Assembly: GCA_023231475.1 (NCBI GenBank)
Contig: JALJEE010000735.1
Location: 62,001-126,000 of the forward strand
DNA length: 64,000 bases
From: Seison nebaliae
Taxonomy: Eukaryota > Rotifera > Pararotatoria > Seisonacea > Seisonidae
Direction of reading: 5' to 3'
The notes under the pieces were generated by a model. That model worked only from the letters and a program-made list of their open reading frames with translations. It was not told the origin of the DNA and searched no databases. The translations under genes were made by a program, and so were the position numbers. Below are positions 9,011-22,989 of this stretch, in pieces (the stretch's first letter is position 1; every line of letters starts with the position of its first letter).

Positions 9011-12000
9011 CCTTGACGATATTTGGCTCTTTCTCGAGAAAGTATATATAAAATTGCATATCAAATTTTGGAAATTTAATTGTTTAATAATTTTATTATG
9101 CATATATATTATTTATTAATTTATTTATTAAATTACAAAGACCCTCTTAAATTCTTCTTGAATTAAATGTCATCCAGGAATATGGTAATGATTTGGGAAC
9201 CTTATATAGTAAATTGAATAGTAAAACCCGATTCTTCCATTCAGTTGGTCATTAAATTTTAAAAGAAAACTTGGCAAACTGAAAACAATTTATCCTATTC
9301 ATGTTTCTTTGAATTAAGTGACAATGAGATTAACATTTGTGAGATTAAGGCAAAATACTCTTTTATTTTGGATCGCAATGATTAACAATTTTCTATGGTT
9401 TACTGCTGTTTGACCACCTTTCCAATATGGCAATGTTGCTTACTGTTAGAAGATTGTCCAAACACATGTGCTTGTGATTTTCGATAAATCCGGATATGGT
9501 CCCCCTGGGATATATTGAAAAACATTTGAAAATTTATGTTCAACATTTATTTTTATTCCTAGGTAATAAGAGAAGTAAATTTTTTCTGAGAAGGTAATTA
9601 TTATAAGAAGATTATTCATTCAAGGCATTGTGTATTTATTATATTTCATCGATTAATGAAGTAAATACATAAAAACTTTAAACTAGCAACTATAATCCAA
9701 TATATCTATGCATCTATAATATAAAATACAATCTTATTTTATCATTCTCTTCTTTATACTATTATTCTATTTTTTTATTATTATTTATTATCAAAATTCT
9801 CGTCGCTATAAATAAGAAAAAATATTAAAAAAATTCCGATCATCATCAACGTTGATCAAGTGGTGCAAGTCGATAAGAGTCTCTTGATAAGTCAAAAGAT
9901 ACAATTGTCATTTAGTTCTTCCAAATGGACTTAACCACACAAGATTATCTCAACAATTATCTGAATACACAAGAATTTAGTTTTAAAAATTCAAGCTTCA
10001 TCTATTAATTTAAAAATTTTAAATTCATTATCTCATAAAACAAACTTGCTAAATGATTTCACAGAATATATTGACATATGTTCAGAGTTTTTAAGGAACT
10101 GAACAAACTTGTTTAATAGTTGTGACAAAACAAATTAGAATCTGACGCGTTTCACTTGAAAGAGAGAGGAGAAAATGGAGAGAGATTTGAATCAAAACTA
10201 CTAACGTCTTGAAGATTAGGTGAATAAGAATATATCTTAATTATTAATTGTCATCAATAATCTGAACGATCTTCCTCTCTTCTCAATGATCCGATTAATT
10301 GCGTGTTATTTTGAACGTTTAAAATTTGGATTATATAATAATAGGATTGTCCCTGATATTTTAAAGATTGTCTATTATCTATGACTGATACTTCTTGCTC
10401 TGTCTCTCTCTCTCGCCCTCTTTCTTCTTATTTTATTTGATTGTCCATTAAATTAGATGATCGTCAACATTGATCTGAGGTTCGATTAAATAAAATATTT
10501 TAATCTGAAGAGTTATTCATTTTTAATTTGGAATTTGAATGATCATCGTTAAGTTGTATTGTGTGGAATGAATGAGAATGTAGGAGGTAGAAGAGAGAAG
10601 TCAATTAAGTAGATTGGAAGCAGAATTAGATAATCTCAAAGAATCTAATTTAAATATTTTATTAAAATTAGTACGTCAACGTTGACAGGATGATTAACAT
10701 CAAGTTTATCACTCCAATTTTTCCTCTCCGATAGATGAAGAATATCATCTTCAGAAGGAAGAGTGGAGTCGATATCTTATGTTATGCAACATTCATCGTT
10801 GTAATGAGAAATGAATAATGATTATCAGGAAGGATGGAAGCAAACGAGAAAGTGTATTTCTAATAAATTTACTTATTCCATCCTCATCCAACAACGATCG
10901 ATCTGCCTTCTTCGTTTGTGCATTCTCGATATAATTTAGTGCATAATAATGATGAGTGTCTAATACCCAATTATTTCGACTCGTTCCTCTTAATGAGGAG
11001 AAGGAGAACGTGACTTTAATTCAAATTCGTTTTTTTCAACGAATCGAACAGATAAGATATCAATAATGCGCGATAATAATGATGCGTTTCTATGAAACAA
11101 ATTAATAATTTCCATTTGTTCATTTCGTAGAGTGGAGTCCGATAAATATCAATCGTCTGAGATAAACGAATGACTGATTCTTTAATATTTTTAATTATTG
11201 GAGGGCAGATAAGCGACTTTAAGCAGGAGAAGATAGATAAAAAAAAGAATTTGATGGAGGGAGAACAATCAGGATAAACGTAACGGAGCGGAGATAGACT
11301 ATTGGAATCACTCGTGTAGAAATATAGATTGTTGTTCGTTGTTATCTATGAGTTGTTTCTGTTTTTCGTCGACTTTAATGACGACAACTGACAAAAAATC
11401 GATGTTCGATTATTCGTTAGACTCAAAACACATCTCCATTTGAGTTCGATTATCAATCCTCATTTTTCAGTGTAGTTATGCCACAACAGTCATAGTTGCT
11501 ACGATTAGGGAAACTTCTCCCCATTTTATTCCTTTAGTGTTACTCTTTTTTTGAAAGATTGACACTTCATTTTCTCTAAATAGGACAGTTCGATCCTCAA
11601 TCATCTTCTTTTCATTTTCTATTAATTTATCTTCTACATTCTCCTGGTGGAAGTTCTGAATGAATGAATTCATATGAAAAACTTAAAAGAAGAACAGATA
11701 AGAGATTGAGGTACTGATGATAAGTTTCCATTATTCAAAATTTTCTACTAACTTAAGAGCACAATTCAAATAAAGATTCTAAAATTTCAAGAATAAGAAA
11801 ATAATTTTCTTTCCCAACATCAGAGATCGGTTTTCGAAGATTATAATATAAGAAATTAAAATCATAGAATGAATTAATTTCGACTGTTATTACAGAAAGT
11901 AGAGGAGGCAACTAAAGAATAATGTTCCTTATCTTATCTGCTGCCAAATCGGTTGAATGATATGTCTCTTGTTCCGTTTGAACTCTTCAAATGAAAAATA

Positions 12001-13304
12001 AAAAAGAACCTCTTCTATATCTTATCTAATTCGAACATTTATTCTGATGTCGACATTCTCGATCTATATCACAATACTTGACAACGCGTAACCGTTCCCA
12101 TCGTAATGGATTTGGATGAATTCCTTCCTAATTATCTTTCAACGTTCATCATTTGAGATTGTCATCAGAAACCGCTGTTGTTTGTCCAACATTCTATTCT
12201 ATCGTCATTTCCACCGACAGCCTAAACAACTTTCTTCAACGATTATGCTTTCTAATGAATGAATGTCTCCTTATACTACTACTAGTCTGTTAGAAGATAA
12301 AAACGAATGATTCTCAATAATCATGATGTTCACTTGTGTAGGTCTATATCTCCTCATCCACTAATTACATTCGTGCTATCAAGATGAGGTCCTATTTGAA
12401 GTTTGCAATGACAATCAGGATAAATCTTCGTTGATTGTTGAACGAATCTACATTCAATTCCAAGTTCAGCATCGAAGGAAATTGAAAACGTGGTGTTTCC
12501 CGTTGGAGAAGTTTGCTCAATATTTCCTCAAATTTTCATTCCTCATTCACTTTCGTAAACTTATGCGTTTTATTCTATTTCTTCCCAGTTGAAACGATTA
12601 ATCTTTCTTTAAATGATCGAAATAGAAATTCTTATTTATTTTCTCATCTATCTAATATTACACGTCACTTCAACACAACTGATTCATGAAATCTCTTCAA
12701 AATTTGAAGAAATTTCTACGTTTATCTTTCTTGCTGAATGGAATGATGATTGAGGGTAGTTCTATTTCCTTACAAGTTCTGCTCTTATTTAGCTGAAAAA
12801 CGGACAGATTTGCTTCTTCTACACCGGACAGATCTACTCATTTCTTAAAAATGGCAGACATTTAAACTCAACGATTTCTCAAAATTCCTTACGAAGTAAA
12901 TGTTTCGGAGAGTTCCCATTATAGTAATAGAAGAAATTGGAACATTTCTTCATTAAACCATATTTTTTCATTGAAATTGTGTTAAAAGAAGTAAAAAGAT
13001 GATCAATTATTATTAATTAACTACCTAAATATTGATTAATGATTACAATAAATAAAGAATATAAGAAAATGGGACAATTGTCCCAAATATAAAATGTTTA
13101 TTGAAATTAAAGGAAAAATGAACTAGATTTGTTCGAAATTTTTATTGTGTAGTGACATTTAAAGAGAAGTAGGAGGAGAACTGTCCGAAATTTATCATAA
13201 GAAATTTAGGAGAAGACATAGGAAAAAGAAGAGAACTGTCCGGTGACTGGAATGATATCATTCTATCGTTTTTTAGACTGCGATATGAATTAGCTATAGT
13301 ACTA

Positions 13305-13362
13305 ATGTATGTATGTATGTATGTATGTGTACACATATGTGTGTGTGTGTGTGTGTGAGTGA
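13305..13362. repeat. Compound microsatellite (TGTA)n (GT)n
   Basis: Five or more TGTA units pass into a (GT)n tract and GAGT units. Confidence 0.85.
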
Positions 13363-16300
13363 GTGTATGAGTATGTAGGGTTATATCTGTCTTGATATGA
13401 GGAAGGAATATACATTTATAGTCTTTTCGCTTTGCTATTAATGCATCAATAAATACTCGAGGACAGATAAGACGACAGGCGAGAACCGAAGCAGTTTGCA
13501 CGTAGATAACTGTCGTTCTTATCTTATGTAAATACACGCGCCTGCATGTTATTATTGATAAAACAATAAGACTTAATCTCTTCACTCCTATCTGCAAATC
13601 TACTTCATTTATTCCTATAAAGATTTTTCCTTTATATTTTTTTGTTTTATTCTCTTCAAATGTCGGTTGAGTTCTTTTGAAAAGTTCTTTGAATTCTTTT
13701 TCAGGTTTCTATTAATAAAATCTTCCTGCGAAGATTCCTGTTTAATAATGGTCAATCTCAGGAAATAAGTTGCGAACGAATTAGAATAAATGTAAGTTAA
13801 GATAAGAAATAGAAAAGACTTTCAACTAATGGTACATAATGCTCTTTTGAAAAGAAGATGATACTGTTTTTGAAATTATCAATTATTTTAATTTTCATAT
13901 TCGGTTCTTAATTCCAGTCACTAATTCGAAACAGGAAAGTGTCGTATATTTATTGAGAATGAGATGGGAAGGAATTGAATGATTTCTCATCTTAACTAAA
14001 TATTTATATTCCTTCAGAGACATCGAAGTAAATTGAGAAGAGAATTGAATAAATAATATACAATATAAGTCTAATACAAAAGAAAGAACGTTGATGGATA
14101 ATCCTTCTTGAGAAGAAACATTAAATGATTCTCTCTGTCGAAGATCGTTGTTTTCCTTCCTCCCATTATCTTCACCGTTAAGGAAGCAAATAGAAGAAGA
14201 AATTAATTATTTTAATATTCTTTCACAATTATTTAATGTGGAATTTTAATTCTTCAAATTATTTTAGTTTTATTTGAAATAATTTCATTTTTTATTATTT
14301 GGTGATATGGAATTCATTTCCATCCTCTTGAAGCGATCTCCCCTATTTTCTCTCTTTCTCCTTTATTTTACTAAATATAAACTCTCTCATGACTGGGATT
14401 AGAGACAGTTAGGATAGAGAAGGAACACATTGAAACAAACGGTCAAACATAGATTAGAGGACAGATCGTAACTGTACTTAAAGATTTTATTTAGGACGGT
14501 TATCAACCCATAATTAGGACAGTTCATCTACTCTCTCTTCATTTTTCAAACATTTCTCTACTTATTTGTCTGATTTTCGAATAGTTGAGAACTGTCTGAG
14601 AAAAAGAACAATTCTTAAACTTACAACGTACTGAAAATTATAAAATGGAACTTAAAATGTTATTATTTTTTTTATTGTAAATGTAAATCGTTAAATGTAA
14701 ATTAAATTTTAATGGAAACAGTATCCGTTTCTACGAAAAGGAAGACACATTTCATATGTAAAATTAATCACTAATCTCTTCAGCTCCTCATCTTTTATGT
14801 TATCGGATAATCTAGACTTTTTTCTCACTTTTTTATAAACAATTTATTTGAATAAAAGAATTTGGTCAAGAACTGCGCTTTAAATAAAATAAATAGGTTG
14901 AGAACTGTCCTAATTATTGGTTGAGAACTGTCCCCTAGAAATTTTTTTATAACGAGCTACAATCTGTCCGGCTATCCAAACATGAAGAGATCTGTGAACT
15001 GATGTGAGAGTTTGTCAAAAACCAGTTTCGTTTCAAGGTTAAGGATTGAGATGTCTAATGACAGATTCTTCATGAGAAGAATGATGTAGTTTAAATTGGA
15101 ATAGATTGGGAGAAGTTTTCTAATGAAATTATTAAGTATTCCTCCTCCTTTCCAATCTAATAATAATGACTAAGAATATCAGTAGAATGCTGATAGTATT
15201 ATTATTCTCTTTCAATATATCTGTTCGAAGTCGATTGGCAAATATCTCACATTAGAGACAGTTCAGAGAGAACTGATGTACATATCTCCATGAGATTGTT
15301 GATACAGTTGTTGTTCTTATCGTCATTTCGCGTAGATTACGTAAGAATTAGGATTCTTCATTACTATCATTCTTCATCGAATATTTAAAAGAACGAGAAT
15401 TTTATGTGTATGTGATGTTTGAGGGGATGGAGGAAGGGGATAGATTAATGAATGCTTTGGTTGTCACCCGTGCGGGGAAGGAAAACAAACGCGTCAATGA
15501 ATCTCTATCCTGATGTCCATGATTATTCCATGATGATGACTTTGGTCTTTTTTCCCATCTAATGGATGTATTCTTATGGAACTTCTTTTTAATTTAAATT
15601 CGACAACAGTTTATTCTTTGATGTAGTTGATGGCAGAAGTGGTTGGGATGTACCAGCATATTTACATGACTCGAGATATGTACATAGATTGTAGACGTAG
15701 ATGATTTAACTGTTGTTATTAATTCGAATTGATATGATGAGATGATGAGAATAATTTTAATATGAAAATAATTCGAGAAATAATTTCGGTTATACGACAA
15801 CAGGACAATGTTGATGATGAAATTCATGGAAATGAGTTGCAGTATGTAGGAATGAGATAAGAACGGCTCGCTTCACTCTCAAACCTTATCATCATTCAAA
15901 AAGTGGGAAGAAAAAAAAACGACTACGAGTTGAATAAATATTATGCTGAGTCAACTGAAATAGGAAGTTTTGTGTTGCTTTTAGGGAAAGTAAAGAAGAA
16001 AATGTTGGAAGTACAAGCGATCTTCTGAACGTATCCTTCTCCAATTCTTGTTTTTCTTCTCTATTTTTTTTCGATGTCTATCGGTTCCTTTGTTAGTCAT
16101 ATCTCTTTTCCTACTGCCGAGTGAGACATGATTAAAACGATATACTGAAAGGATCTCTCGATAAAAGCGAATAGCTCGGTAAACAAACGATTCTCAAATT
16201 TCTCCGTCGTTGAGCTAATTTCATGATATATTCGTATTAATGAATTAATGTCGTTTTCATTATTTTCGACGAGTCAACGACGATTTAACGAATGGAAGAC

Positions 16301-17021
16301 ATATCGACTCTCGAAACGATCGAGAAATCAAATTTCAGATCAAAGTCAGGTTGATCTAATCGGGATCGAATGTTGTTGAATGTACAACATTTCATCCATT
16401 TGCCTCCATTAAACTTCGTCTATCCAAGTCAAGTTCATCCATCATATCCATCAACTCCATTTCAATTTCTTTCTTCTGCACTCATCATGCTCATTAATTG
16501 TGGAATGTATCATGTAACAATAATATTCGATTTCATTCCTATTAATCTTTAGATTGTCAACTCCTATTCTCATAGCAAGTATCCAGTAACATATTATTCT
16601 TCGATATCAATGGAAAAAAGTGAACGAACCAATTTCACAAGAGAATCATTCAGTCTCTTAATCATTTTCCACCTTTTTTATTTTCATGTTTTTAATCGAA
16701 TGTCAATTCCAAACTAATTATCATAATCCCCGAATGAAGCGATGATATAATATTTACTGTCATCTGATAAGTGTGATAAATAAATAGAGCAGGCATGGTG
16801 AAGCGTATTATTTAGTATCATATTGAAATGTGGAACGAGATAGATTGATAGATAGAACAAATTCAACAGGTGAATATGTACGTGTCTGTATGTGCGTGCA
16901 ATGGGAAAATGAAACTTTAACAAACAGCAGCCAGATTTGGTGTGTGACATTACCCCCTCATACTGATTACAACGATTTACATGGTTAAATATTATTCTTC
17001 TTTCTCTTACTCTGATCATCG

Positions 17022-17047
17022 ACGTTGTCGTCGTCGTCGTCGTCGTT
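17022..17047. repeat. (GTC)n microsatellite
   Basis: About eight consecutive GTC/CGT units in non-coding DNA. Confidence 0.8.
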
Positions 17048-18463
17048 GATCGTTTATTTCGATTATCATTATATGGATATTACTAATCATTCTTATTACC
17101 GTTAAATGAAGTTGATTGATTTTACGGATATATGAATCATCTCATCAGCTTTATGATTTCACGTCCTCTATTATTTCTTTCCTTCACAATAAATAAATTA
17201 ACATGTAATTCGACGGGAATTAATATTCGGAGAACTATATCTCCTATTTATTCTCTGATTCTTTTAACACTTGAGTCAATTATTAATATTTCATTGAAAC
17301 GACTGAAATGACAAAATGAAAAGTTTCATAATTTTCCGGATGATGATGTTGAAATACGTAAACATTCAGGATTTAGTTGTGGACGCGTTCTTGTTTGTCG
17401 TATGTGTCGATTCACACATTCTCTCCAGAGTTGATGGTAAACATTTAAAAGTTTTCCTCATTTCACTATAAATTACAGAGTTCGATAGTCAGTCAACTTG
17501 AAGTCTCATCCCAAACAGGTTCTCCTCATCATCACCAGCTCACCAGATTTCTCTAGAGAGACGTCCACCACATAACATGGAATTATTATTTATATGATGG
17601 ACATAAATTATGTTTCATCGAATTATAGATTGAGACAACAGTCCTATTTGTTCATAACTAAATATTTATGAAAACGGATAGATCTACTTTTTGTGAAATA
17701 GACAAATTTTTATGTTATTTTCTTAATTGGGACAGTTTTACTTTTTCAAAATTTTTTTAAGAAGCCGTCTTTTGTTTTTTATGGATATTCCTCCATCGTT
17801 TGTGGACCAATTCAGTTTTTAGGGGGAGTGAATTCCTTTCCGAAAGCAAATGAAAACTCTGGGTAAAGACAACTCTAGAATTGTCAAATTACATTGTCAT
17901 TGTACAATGTTTGCTGCAAGTATATGAAATTCGTTTGGCCTGTTGCACTGTCCCTATGACTAGAAACTGTTTTCCAAATGACTAAAAAAGTGTTAAAGAA
18001 AAATAACTGTGCGGAAATATGAGGAAGAATAAGTTAGAGACATATCTTACAAGAAATGGAAGTAAAACTGTCTGGAAAATCAAAAAACCGGAAAAATATT
18101 TAAAAATAATACTTTTTGTAATAAGTTCTGTAGAATAATCCAACAAACGAATTAAATGATCACGTCAAACGATCAGAATGATCTCCTAACGTAAATTAGG
18201 ATGAGAGGAATAAAACTTCATCAAATGATGGATCGTATTAAGTGTGCTGCTTTCTTTTAACGAACGGACGCTATTTCTCTATTTTCTTCATCTCTAGAAT
18301 CATATCTCGAAATAGCGGAAGGATCAACTTACTTTTGTTGCATCATCTTATGGATAAGGTTTAGTTAACTCATTCATTTATTCATTCTTTTATTCTATCC
18401 CTTCATCTATATCTATCCAGTTTCATTCTTTTATTTAGTCATTCATTCTTTCTTTTATGCAAT

Positions 18464-18500
18464 AACTGACTAACTGACTGACTGACTGAATGACTGACTA
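18464..18500. repeat. (ACTG)n tetranucleotide microsatellite
   Basis: About nine slightly imperfect ACTG units. Confidence 0.8.
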
Positions 18501-20570
18501 AGCTCACTTTAAAAGTTAGTTCGATCTACTTCATTTTTTTGTTATGATTCTATCATCATCCCAATACTCGTGCTCCATCTCTTTTAAAACCGGACGAATA
18601 ACCTCTCTAGCTTAAGCAATAGGACTCAAATCTTCTTCGATCTCTTGAAATAAAATTCCGACACTTTATTCGTATCAGTTCGAAAATAAAACCAAAATTA
18701 GTCACTAGAAATATTAAACTTCAATTTTTGTTCCTTTATCGTTTTTAACTTAAATTTTACGTCATAATTAAAATTTTAATTGTGAATTGAGAGAAGTCTG
18801 CATTTTTTTCAAGAAATAACTAAACTGGAAGTCAATCAGAGTCTTAATGCTTTGGACACATTCGCCCAAGTCTAATCTGTCTACTTATCTTCGTATTCAC
18901 TCGTATGTCGATCTGTACGTCTCTCGTTTGTCCTATCCATCATTACTATTTTTTTCTTAATACTTAGTCACCTATCAACAAACTTGTTAGTCAATTCATA
19001 CCTGATTCTGTTGAATGACTATTGTATGTTATGATCATTCACCTCGACTCGTCTAATGGAATGGAGTGTGGATATAATGGGAGAGACAACCTTAGAATTA
19101 ACACCCGAAAAATCGTAAGTTACAGTGAGGAGATGGGGGTGGGAGGGGGTGAGGAATTGAGACGGACATAAGAAGATATATTAAGCTAGAAAAAGATGGA
19201 TAGAAAGACAGATGCATATCGGTAGTCAGACAGTTCTGTATCTGCAGTTTCCATATCTTTGTTCGTATATTCATTATTATCTACCTATTTATCCAACAAA
19301 TCATCTATTCATCTATCCGCCTATCCATCATTATTCAGTTTCCTATCCATCCATTTGCATATATCTTCCTTATCCTTTGATTCGATTTTGTGAGAGATGT
19401 GCAATATTATTTGAATACCAATAGATGCCAGTGAGTATATAAGTACAGTATTAGTGAATGCATAAAGGATAATACTATATTTAGAACATTGCCTACATTA
19501 TCCTTACGAATGGCAATATGCTTATTATGTTTCGATAGTTTATTATTCAAATGTATTTGGATAAATTGCATATTCCTCCATCTACCAGTTACCATCAGAT
19601 ATGGTATATGGCTCGTTTCCTTTTTTCCTCTTCTTCTCATATACCAAATGATTATTTGATGACCAATTGGCTTTTATCACAAATTTGGAAGAATTAAAAA
19701 AATGTTCGTTAAGAATCGTGATGATTATCTTGAAGGATTATTCTTTTAAATTGTTCCTGATCATCTTTTCTTGTCAGAAAAGAAGAGATAAGCAATCTAG
19801 TTAATTTGGTGACGATTAACTGCTTCTCTTCTGCTCATTTTCCCATTTTATCCTTCTAAATCATTAACAGACCACCAACATTTCTCACATGATTAAATAA
19901 TGATATTTTAATGAATTCTTTCCATCCACTGCAGCCAATTCCGGCGTTATCTAACTTCCATAAATCTCAATTTCATTTTTTGGATATTAAAATAATTTTC
20001 AATTCCGGTTCTTATTTCGGTTGACACCTGAGTTAAGTGTTTAATACATTATGTCCTACTCTTCTACTCTTTTGATGGTATATTTGATGGTAGATTCAAA
20101 TAATTTCATTAGGATAATCTACGAATCTCACCATATGGACATCGAGCAAGAAAACATGGCTATGAGGTGAAAATTGCGAGATTTGAATATGGTCGTTGCT
20201 AAAGAAAGAAATGGCAAAAGAAATAAATTGTAGTATGTATCATGATGTGCATCTATCTATCTATCTTTATTGACTGATGGATTGATATCTACCGATTGTA
20301 TATATCCATCCGATATCGAAGTGAATTATCATTATTTAAATCTCTTTATCTTCTTCCACTGCTGCCATTCCATCACATATCTTTCCATAGAAGACGCGGA
20401 TAAAGATGGTGCATAAAAGAAAGTTGAACTATTTGTGTGTGTTGAGAGGGAGAGACACCTATCCATCATGGATAGACGGATGTGTCTTTATTTATTATTT
20501 GAGGATAGGATCCATCTGGCTATCCAGCATATATTTATCTTTGAATCTCTTGATCTATTCATTTATCATT

Positions 20571-20660
20571 TTCTTCTTCTTCTTCATCTTCATCTTTGTC
20601 GTTTTGGAAGAAGAAGTAGAAGAAGTAGAAGAAGAAGAAGAAGAAGAAGAAGAAGAAGAG
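20571..20660. repeat. Complementary (TTC)n ... (GAA)n pair
   Basis: A TTC-rich tract (20571-20595) and a longer GAA tract (20608-20660) face each other across a short spacer, so a long imperfect hairpin could form. Reading frames through it are Ser/Glu repeats and are not treated as genes. Confidence 0.8.
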
Positions 20661-20796
20661 TATTCACTTCGATTGCTGTGAAAAGGAGTGCATCGTACTA
20701 ATTTCCATTCATTATTCCTATCATCTACTCCTTCATTGAGACGAATATTAATGGATATAACACGCACATATCTCCCAAATAGTATTAGCTATGTAA

Positions 20797-20830
20797 TCCA
20801 TCCATCTATCTATCTATCTATCCATCCAGC
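20797..20830. repeat. (ATCT/ATCC)n microsatellite
   Basis: Tandem CATC and TATC units. The wider 20.2-21.0 kb region is scattered with the same tetranucleotides. Confidence 0.75.
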
Positions 20831-21786
20831 CAGCTAGTTAACCATTCGATCTATCCAAGTATTTTCCAATTTATCTTACAATCTATCAATCTCCATCTAT
20901 CCACATTATCTGTTCATCTATCTGTACGTTCGACCATTCCTTCATTCGATCGTCTAACCGACCGCCCATTCGTCTATCTATCGACGAATCCTCATATCCA
21001 TCTACTGTTCCTTCAAATGAATGTAACAACGAATTAGGGAACTCGAACGGTATAACATGATATGTTGTTCTCTTCCTATGTATGTGAAATGGGAGAGATG
21101 TTAGATTCGGATGTGGAGTCATTTTAAATGAAATTTCAATCCAAATCTATTGTCGTATGTCGTTCGATTAGACGATTAGTGTTTAATCAAATTCATTATT
21201 ATCTTCTAACCATTAAAATGGATGATTAGTAATCTTGTGTAAACGATGAAGATAATTTTGCATCGTTCGAAAGTTCTTTACTCATCTCAATAGAATAATC
21301 AATCTCATAACTGTAAATTGGCATCATCATGTTTATCTAATGTCTTCCTCTTCTTCCTTCCCTTCACCTCCTCCTCCTCCAACTCCTCCTCCTCCTGCTT
21401 AACAACGGGAACGATAGATATGATATATATTCATATAAATTACTCAATTCTTCTAACTTGATCATCATTATCCATATCAGTTAAATGACGATGTACCATC
21501 ACCTTTACCACTCTCTGTTAATGGCAGAGATAATGATTTACTCGTCATTTTATGGATTCTCAATATGATCATGTTGATGGAACGAGGTATAGACTCAATT
21601 TATCATAATTCCATCGAAGATCATCTGAATTGGATTGATGTCGGTTAATTCGGCTTATCATTATCAGTTTGAAGTGCCAACACATGCAGAAGAATCAACG
21701 CCTCTGTTTCATGACTGTCTGATAAGTAGTGTTAATCTTTTATATCGACCGATAGAGAATTCCCTTTTGGTTCTTCTTCTTGTCGC

Positions 21787-21826
<40 letters not shown>

Positions 21827-21827
21827 G
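21787..21827. repeat. (GTT)n microsatellite
   Basis: About 13 uninterrupted GTT units in non-coding DNA. Confidence 0.9.
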
Positions 21828-22967
21828 GTCCCTGCAATTTCTTCATTTACTAATAGTTATGATGAATATTGGAAGAGATTCCTATTTATAAATAACGATC
21901 AATGATGAAGATGAAAATTTTATCAAAATAACAAATTTCATATAATGTTAAATCATCTTTTCTAATACTACCACTATCATCATCATATTCATTATTATTA
22001 TCAGTATCCATATCAGTCCCAATACAAATCTTCTTCCATAGCGAATAGATTAATGTGGAGGAGCAAATGCTTAAAAGGTATAAGAGAAGATATGTAAATC
22101 TGTGCACTTCGACTACATATCTCTTCCGCACGTACACATGATGTTATAGGTAATAATCAGACAGAAAGTTCAGTTTGGAAGTAAAGAAATATCTTGTAAT
22201 TACTTAGATCGTAAAGTCTAAAGCATTAACGAAGGATCTGCATCGTTCTTAATCGTCAATGTTCCGGAGAAAGAGCATAACGATGCATTGCATTGGGACC
22301 TGCACCTTAATCCTTTCAAGTCGTTTGGGAATCTCTTAAGGTACTTAAAGATCGTATCAAATATTCATTCTAATATGATTTCATTTCGTCTTCTTCTCTC
22401 CTCCTCCTCCTCTTCTCCCACCAAAAATATTCTTCACTTCCATCATATAAATATCTTAATTTGTTTTCGTCTTCTTCTTCTTCTTTAGTTTCGGATACAA
22501 AACAGTTTTAATGGTTTGAGATTCTTATTCTTCTCGTTCCATTCTCTCTCACCATAAATCTCATCTCATGTCGGTGACGAGTCTTATCAGAATGAATATG
22601 ATCTGATATTAGTTGACTCATATTCGCTCCATACTTCTTCTTCCTTTAAACTTTCTCCCAACACCACATTTCTCCGTGAGTGAATGTGTGAGTGAGTGAG
22701 TGAGATTGTTGACGATTCCATGGATACATATCCGAATGAAAATATTCGTTCAAAAAGGAGATAATTCCCATTGTCACATGATGGGACGAGAGATTGATGG
22801 ATAGTGACGAGTATTTTTTTGTATTAAATGCATAGAATATATACGTGTTAGCCAGATCATCGTTCAAACGATTATTATATCTTATAATCATTTATTTTTA
22901 ATGTTTTCTCATAATCATCATGTTTAATTATGGACAATATATTCATCACTATCTCCCATCGTTCATC

Positions 22968-22989
22968 ATATATATATATATATATATAT
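22968..22989. repeat. (AT)n microsatellite
   Basis: About 11 AT units. Confidence 0.85.

Larger units (their letters stand above)
12798..18080. repeat. Dispersed degenerate GGACAGTT(CTCAACC) motif family
   Basis: Copies of an approximate AATTAGGACAGTTCTCAACC unit occur in both orientations. Examples: 12802, 12826, 13177, 13232, 13461, 14460, 14516, 14588, 14900, 14923, 14963 and 17731; a related copy lies at 48879. At 14870-14935 three reverse-strand copies (GAACTG...) lie 24-30 bp apart, like a short decayed tandem array. Many copies carry substitutions (GGACAGAT, GGACGGTT, CTGTCTG). Confidence 0.5.

Noticed and set aside
13142-13597. 151-codon minus-strand frame with His/Thr repeats
   Set aside because: Runs through the TGTA/GT microsatellite; no family, no splice context, and it overlaps the GGACAG repeat area.
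20406-20701. Frames with Glu or Arg runs
   Set aside because: Products of the GAA microsatellite; flanks are not protein-like.
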